Below, piece by piece: positions 60,701 to 64,000 of a stretch of DNA of 64,000 nucleotides; position 1 is the first letter of the stretch, and the number at the start of each line of letters is the position of its first letter. Where the stretch lies: contig NZ_CP030117.1 of assembly GCF_001039275.2 (NCBI RefSeq), positions 3,534,001-3,598,000 on the forward strand, written 5' to 3'. The position numbers were made by a program, and so were the translations under genes. Source of the DNA: Brevibacillus brevis (GTDB lineage Bacteria; Bacillota; Bacilli; Brevibacillales; Brevibacillaceae). Under the pieces are notes generated by a model, which did no database searches, was not told the origin of the DNA, and was given only the letters and a program-made list of their open reading frames with translations.

Positions 60701-63700
60701 GACAGGCCACTGAATGTCCAGTGGTGAGAACGCAGCTCCTGTCTTCATTACACCCAATAACGATATGACCAATTCCAGACTTCTTTCCATAAGTACAGGT
60801 ACATACTTGCCTTTTCCTATACCGCGTTTCAGCAGATCAGAAGCAACTGCATTGGCTTTCTCGTTTAATTGTTGGTACGTGATTGTCGAGCCTTGATAGG
60901 AAACGGCAATTCGATTTGGATAAAGTCTGGCTGATTCCTCGATGGCAACATGGATCGGTTGTACTACAGAATACTCTCGCTTGGTATCATTACTGAGCTT
61001 CTCCAAAAACTGCACTTCTTCTGGAGACATGAGGTCAATCTCACCCACAAGAATATCCATGTTCGCCGCTACCTGCCGCAGTACGTTGGTAAAATGGTTG
61101 ATAAAACGCTCCATCGTTTCAGACTTAAATAGACTGGTGCTATATTCGCACTCCACAAAAAAGCTGTCATTTCTCGTCTCGACATTCATGACGATGTCTA
61201 ACTTGGATATTTTCGTTTGGAATGGATAAAGCCTGACCTCTACCTTGTTCCAGTCAAATGCCGTATCTTCCACATTGTCATAGGAGAACATGGTGTCAAA
61301 CAACGGATTCCTGCTTGGGTCGCGTCGAACCTGAAGCTTTTCTACCAAGTCTTCCAATGGATAATCCTGATGTTCAAACGCCAGTAGTGACTTCTCACTT
61401 AGCTCTTGGACAAACTCGCGGAACGTTTTGGTGCCTGCTGGATAATTTCGCAGGGCAAGCGTATTTACGAACATCCCCACTACATTTTGAACATCGGTGT
61501 GGTTACGTCCTGCCACTGGAGTCCCTACGACAATGTCTTCTTGCCCTGTATATTTGGACAGTAACACGTTGTACGCCGCCAAGAGAATGGAAAAGACCGT
61601 TACGTTTGCTTCCTTCGCCAAGTCGTGCAATCTGCGGGAAACAACCGCCTCAATCTTGCTTTCGACCGTACCCCCTTCAAAACTTTGAAACTGCGGACGC
61701 TGATAGTCCGTAGGCAGATTCATAACAGGTAGTTCCCCGCTGAATTCATCTATCCAGAACTTCTCCTGCCTATGCGACTGACCCGTCGTCTTGATCTGTT
61801 TCAACCAAGCGGAATAATCCTTGTACTGTACGGTGAGTGGTTCTGGATTCCGCCCGTTATACAGATGATTCAACTCATCAATTACAATGCTCACCGATGT
61901 TCCATCTGCTATGATGTGATGCATGTCAATCAGGAGCAAGTGCTTGTCATCGACCAGTTTGACCAGCTTTACGCGCAATAATGGAGCCAGACTCAGTTCG
62001 AATGGTTGAATGAACGCCCGTATGAGATTTTCTATACTCTCAGGGCTGTCCTCTGTGTGAGCCTGATCGATGGCAAAGCGGACAGAGTCATGGACAAATT
62101 GTTTAGGCTCACCATTTACGTAGTCGAAGGACGTACGGAACGCCTCATGCCTTTGGATGAGAGACTGGAATGCGTTTTCCAATGCCGCAACATCCAGCTT
62201 CCCGGAAAGAATCAGAGCGCCTGCCATGTTATAGGCCACACTTGTTTCATCGAGTGATTGAACGGTAAAAATCCTTTTTTGCGAAGGAGAGAGCTCATAA
62301 TGCTCTTGTTTTCCAACCACCTGAATCAAAGGCTTTTCGGCCTGTGTCGATTCAGAAATGACGTGGGCAAAACTTCTGACGGTAGGATTTTGGAAAACGG
62401 CTCGCAGCGGAATTTCTACCTGCCACTCCTTATTCACTTTGGCAAGCAGAATGGCGGCATGCAGCGAATGCCCACCGATTTCAAAGAACCGATCCAGAGC
62501 GCCGACTCGCTCGATACCCAAGACCTCTTGCCATATTCCTGCAAGTTTTCTTTCATTTTCAGTCGCAGGCTCTACGTATTCCTCAGATATCAGCTTAGAA
62601 AGGTCGGGGGTTGGCAAAGCATTACGATCGATTTTGCCGTTTGGTGTCACAGGCAACTCTGCCAATTGGATGATAAAGGTTGGCACCATAAATTCAGGCA
62701 GGGAATCGGCTAAAAATGCTTTGATTTCAGACGTACTTACTCCCTCATCCGTCGTGTAATACGCGCACAATACAACAGATTCATCTCCCTTTGTCTTCGG
62801 AAGCACAATGGCATTGCGTACTTTTTCATGCCGTAACAGCTGATTTTCGACTTCGCCCAGCTCCACACGGTATCCACGAATCTTCAATTGATAGTCCGAG
62901 CGACCAACAAACTCCATATTTCCATCTGCCATCCAGCGCACAATATCGCCGGTCTTATACATGGTCTCACCAGGACGGAAAGGATTTTGAATGAAGCGCT
63001 CACGGGTTAATTCCTCACGGTTCAGATAACCCGGTGCAACACCCGCTCCCCCGATATATAGTTCTCCGTACACTCCCACCGGCTGTGGCCTCAATTGAGA
63101 ATCCAACACATAAAATTCTGTGTTTTGCAGCGGTTTTCCGATCGGAACGTTTCCGGTTGTCATTTCGGTATCGCCAGCCATTTCGAAGTAGCTGGAATCA
63201 ATAGCCGCTTCCGTGACTCCATAGCTATTGATGATTTTGATCTGCCCGAAACGCTCGACCAACCGGACAAACGCTTCACTTTGGCATGTATCCGAACCAA
63301 GAATCAGCAGTTTCAGATGAGTGAGCGGCAATCCATTTTGATAAATGTACTCCATAAAAGGAAGAACAAGGGCAGGTGTCGATTCAAACAAGGAAATTTC
63401 ATACCGGGTCAACCACTGGTAAAGAGCTGGAAGATCAATCCTTACATCACTAGGACAAATCACCAAATGTCCACCATGCAGCAAGGCCCTGCACAAATCC
63501 CCTGCAAACACGTCAAAAGAGAAACTCGCCATCTGCAAAAGATTCACATTCATCTGTTCAAGTTCGTACTCATAGCGCCATGTATTGGCTACGCTCACCA
63601 GATTGCGATGCTCGATCATGACCCCTTTGGGTTTACCTGTCGTGCCGGATGTATAGATGATATAAGCGAGATCGCTCGGTCCGGAGATGCCTTCGAGATT

Positions 63701-64000
63701 GGACGAATCCTCCCTGTAACTGGCCTCTGCGTCCAGATCGATGATGGCGCCGCTGAAGTCTATTCCGCTCTGTCCATTTTGATTGACCAGCATGACCTTT
63801 GCCTGACTGTCTTCCAGCATGAACGAAATGCGGTCCTTTGGATACTGAGGATCAATCGGAACATAGGCTCCACCCGCCTTCATGACAGCCAGAACAGCGA
63901 TGACCATGTTAATCGAGCGTTCTGCCAAAATCGCAACGGAGCTGTTTGGTTTTACACCCTGATCACGCAGCGTTCGGGCCAAGCGGTTTGCTTTCGCATT
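57785..64000 (-). CDS. NRPS fragment: A(Orn)-T-C-A(?)-T-E, 5' end beyond the window
   Basis: The frame is open at the right edge (NAKANRLARTLRDQG is mid-A-domain), so the start is outside. Numbering from TTG 63982 as residue 1. A1 has D157 V158 G161 E200 I227 G229 S253 I261 D262 K450, identical to the GrsB/Tyc ornithine code. The carrier Ser506 is in EIGGHSL. The C domain has MHHIIADG near 688-694. A2 has D1201 S1202 W1205 D1244 I1274 G1276 L1300 I1308 G1309 K1495, which I cannot assign. The second carrier has Ser1551 (ELGGDSIKAL). An epimerisation domain (1600-2020) has IHHLVVDGVSWRI. Product order here: Orn, then a D-residue. It hands over to the terminal NRPS 16 bases downstream. Confidence 0.95.
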   Translation of the reverse strand, partial: NAKANRLARTLRDQGVKPNSSVAILAERSINMVIAVLAVMKAGGAYVPIDPQYPKDRISFMLEDSQAKVMLVNQNGQSGIDFSGAIIDLDAEASYREDSSNLEGISGPSDLAYIIYTSGTTGKPKGVMIEHRNLVSVANTWRYEYELEQMNVNLLQMASFSFDVFAGDLCRALLHGGHLVICPSDVRIDLPALYQWLTRYEISLFESTPALVLPFMEYIYQNGLPLTHLKLLILGSDTCQSEAFVRLVERFGQIKIINSYGVTEAAIDSSYFEMAGDTEMTTGNVPIGKPLQNTEFYVLDSQLRPQPVGVYGELYIGGAGVAPGYLNREELTRERFIQNPFRPGETMYKTGDIVRWMADGNMEFVGRSDYQLKIRGYRVELGEVENQLLRHEKVRNAIVLPKTKGDESVVLCAYYTTDEGVSTSEIKAFLADSLPEFMVPTFIIQLAELPVTPNGKIDRNALPTPDLSKLISEEYVEPATENERKLAGIWQEVLGIERVGALDRFFEIGGHSLHAAILLAKVNKEWQVEIPLRAVFQNPTVRSFAHVISESTQAEKPLIQVVGKQEHYELSPSQKRIFTVQSLDETSVAYNMAGALILSGKLDVAALENAFQSLIQRHEAFRTSFDYVNGEPKQFVHDSVRFAIDQAHTEDSPESIENLIRAFIQPFELSLAPLLRVKLVKLVDDKHLLLIDMHHIIADGTSVSIVIDELNHLYNGRNPEPLTVQYKDYSAWLKQIKTTGQSHRQEKFWIDEFSGELPVMNLPTDYQRPQFQSFEGGTVESKIEAVVSRRLHDLAKEANVTVFSILLAAYNVLLSKYTGQEDIVVGTPVAGRNHTDVQNVVGMFVNTLALRNYPAGTKTFREFVQELSEKSLLAFEHQDYPLEDLVEKLQVRRDPSRNPLFDTMFSYDNVEDTAFDWNKVEVRLYPFQTKISKLDIVMNVETRNDSFFVECEYSTSLFKSETMERFINHFTNVLRQVAANMDILVGEIDLMSPEEVQFLEKLSNDTKREYSVVQPIHVAIEESARLYPNRIAVSYQGSTITYQQLNEKANAVASDLLKRGIGKGKYVPVLMERSLELVISLLGVMKTGAAFSPLDIQWPVDRLQSVIAELGSEFVFVESDHSFTETDLGAKLVAIDLGHLTTEAENPNLSVSPEDPIYVIFTSGSTGKPKGVVVPHRGIVNRFNWMDDYFGQDAAQSVLQTTNHVYDSAIWQFFWPLTNGGKTVLPTTGMTVSADYMAGIIEDEQITLTDFVPSVFNVIVNQLAENLELQGKLQSLKKIIIGGEEIVPSAVSKFLKIFQYVSPTNLYGPTEASIGCIAYQITGEEDRIPIGKPIFNTKILLLDAYGKRVPIGVPGEIYISGMPLGLGYLHNEELTRQSFVDNPYAEPGYEKMYKTGDLAVYLPDGNIHFLGRRDFQIKIRGYRIEPGEIESKLLSLEQVKEAIVIAREEENGSKYLCAYIVTEHELAADDWRDLLAKDLPDYMIPSFFVRLDAMPITAVGKVDRKKLPLPDRSLLVEEHVVEPSDEQEQIMVTIWKDVLGLAQVSVTHNFFELGGDSIKALQMIARLRSHGYELRLKDLFQNPRIRSAAKYLQTLTRQIEQGPVIGAVALTPIQMNFFEQNHQNPHHYNQSVMLFSEAGFDPELVQQAFMKLIEHHDALRMKFQMNESGIVQEHRELDECMVPITIREFPAQSVAEMEQAAQLIHEGIDLTDTALVNLGLFRTDAGDHLLIVIHHLVVDGVSWRILLEDFHTLYDSLLKKEEPALPMKTDSYQTWSEELQKYAQGSEIQQEIGYWKQVEEMPFSPLAKAETIGAPLMQDTTDVTLELDEAYTEKLLKQSHQAYNTEVNDLLLTALGLTVKEWAGIDHVLVNLEGHGREEIVKGIDISRTVGWFTAQYPFVLDMSRSESLGYQIKMVKDSLRRVPNKGIGYSILQYLSAKQTDVPLTFQVKPEISFNYLGQFDTDLESGSMTTSSLSPGREISPTAIRSFALDVNGMVVNRKLTLTFTYHREEFEEGTIQRLVDAYRDKIVEIITHCLSKESVEQSPTDFTYDELSIEELDHLSQLLGEKIQ

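Noticed and set aside
57785-63982. Treating TTG 63982 as the start of the upstream NRPS gene
   Set aside because: The six codons before it continue a standard adenylation-domain sequence to the window edge, so the gene is truncated by the window, not started there.
1-64000. rRNA, tRNA, insertion sequences, prophage genes and CRISPR arrays
   Set aside because: No cloverleaf-like CCA-ended segments, transposase or integrase reading frames, or regularly spaced repeats were seen by eye; a covariance-model scan would be needed to exclude small RNAs fully.

Overview
The window comes from a spore-forming Gram-positive bacterium, most probably Brevibacillus or a close relative in the Paenibacillaceae. 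This is an inference from sequence: strong AGGAGG ribosome sites, frequent TTG/GTG starts, lipoproteins in place of periplasmic proteins, a tiny spore-protein-like gene, CcpA (cre) sites, CitS/CitT-type regulation, a SpoVK/CbbX-like ATPase, and large NRPS genes carrying textbook ornithine and phenylalanine adenylation codes. I saw no rRNA, tRNA, insertion sequence or CRISPR array. Most genes are on the minus strand.

Region 1 (1-13.7 kb): the start of ccdA; a MarR regulator, RND pump and lipoprotein adaptor; a divergent NarL-type two-component system; a WGR-like protein; a PAS histidine kinase; an IsdG-type monooxygenase; thiamine genes tenI-thiE with two unknown neighbours; and a 43-residue spore-protein-like gene. 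Region 2 (13.7-24.2 kb): a DUF3054 membrane protein, a GNAT acetyltransferase, a tricarboxylate transporter tctCBA with its citrate-type two-component system and a perfect cre site, an NCS1 nucleobase/hydantoin permease, a chemoreceptor, and a small protein resembling an ADP-ribosyltransferase fold.

Region 3 (24.2-39.1 kb): reductive pyrimidine breakdown in two blocks. preT-preA-hydA-pydC convert uracil to beta-alanine. An omega-aminotransferase and a CoA-acylating semialdehyde dehydrogenase, divergent from a PucR-type regulator, take beta-alanine on to acetyl-CoA. Between the blocks lie a pair of probable DNA-binding proteins with their own promoter and operator, two exported proteins of unknown function, a LOG-family protein and a MazG-type hydrolase.

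Region 4 (39.1-64 kb): a secreted subtilase, a tandem AAA+ ATPase, a MarR-controlled MFS exporter, an oxidoreductase, a second RND pump with lipoprotein adaptor, an MFS exporter and two NRPS genes. The NRPS part visible here reads Orn, then a residue that is epimerised (specificity unassigned), then Phe. It ends in an atypical condensation-like domain with no thioesterase. The upstream NRPS gene runs off the right edge. The exporters next to the NRPS genes are natural candidates for product export or self-protection.
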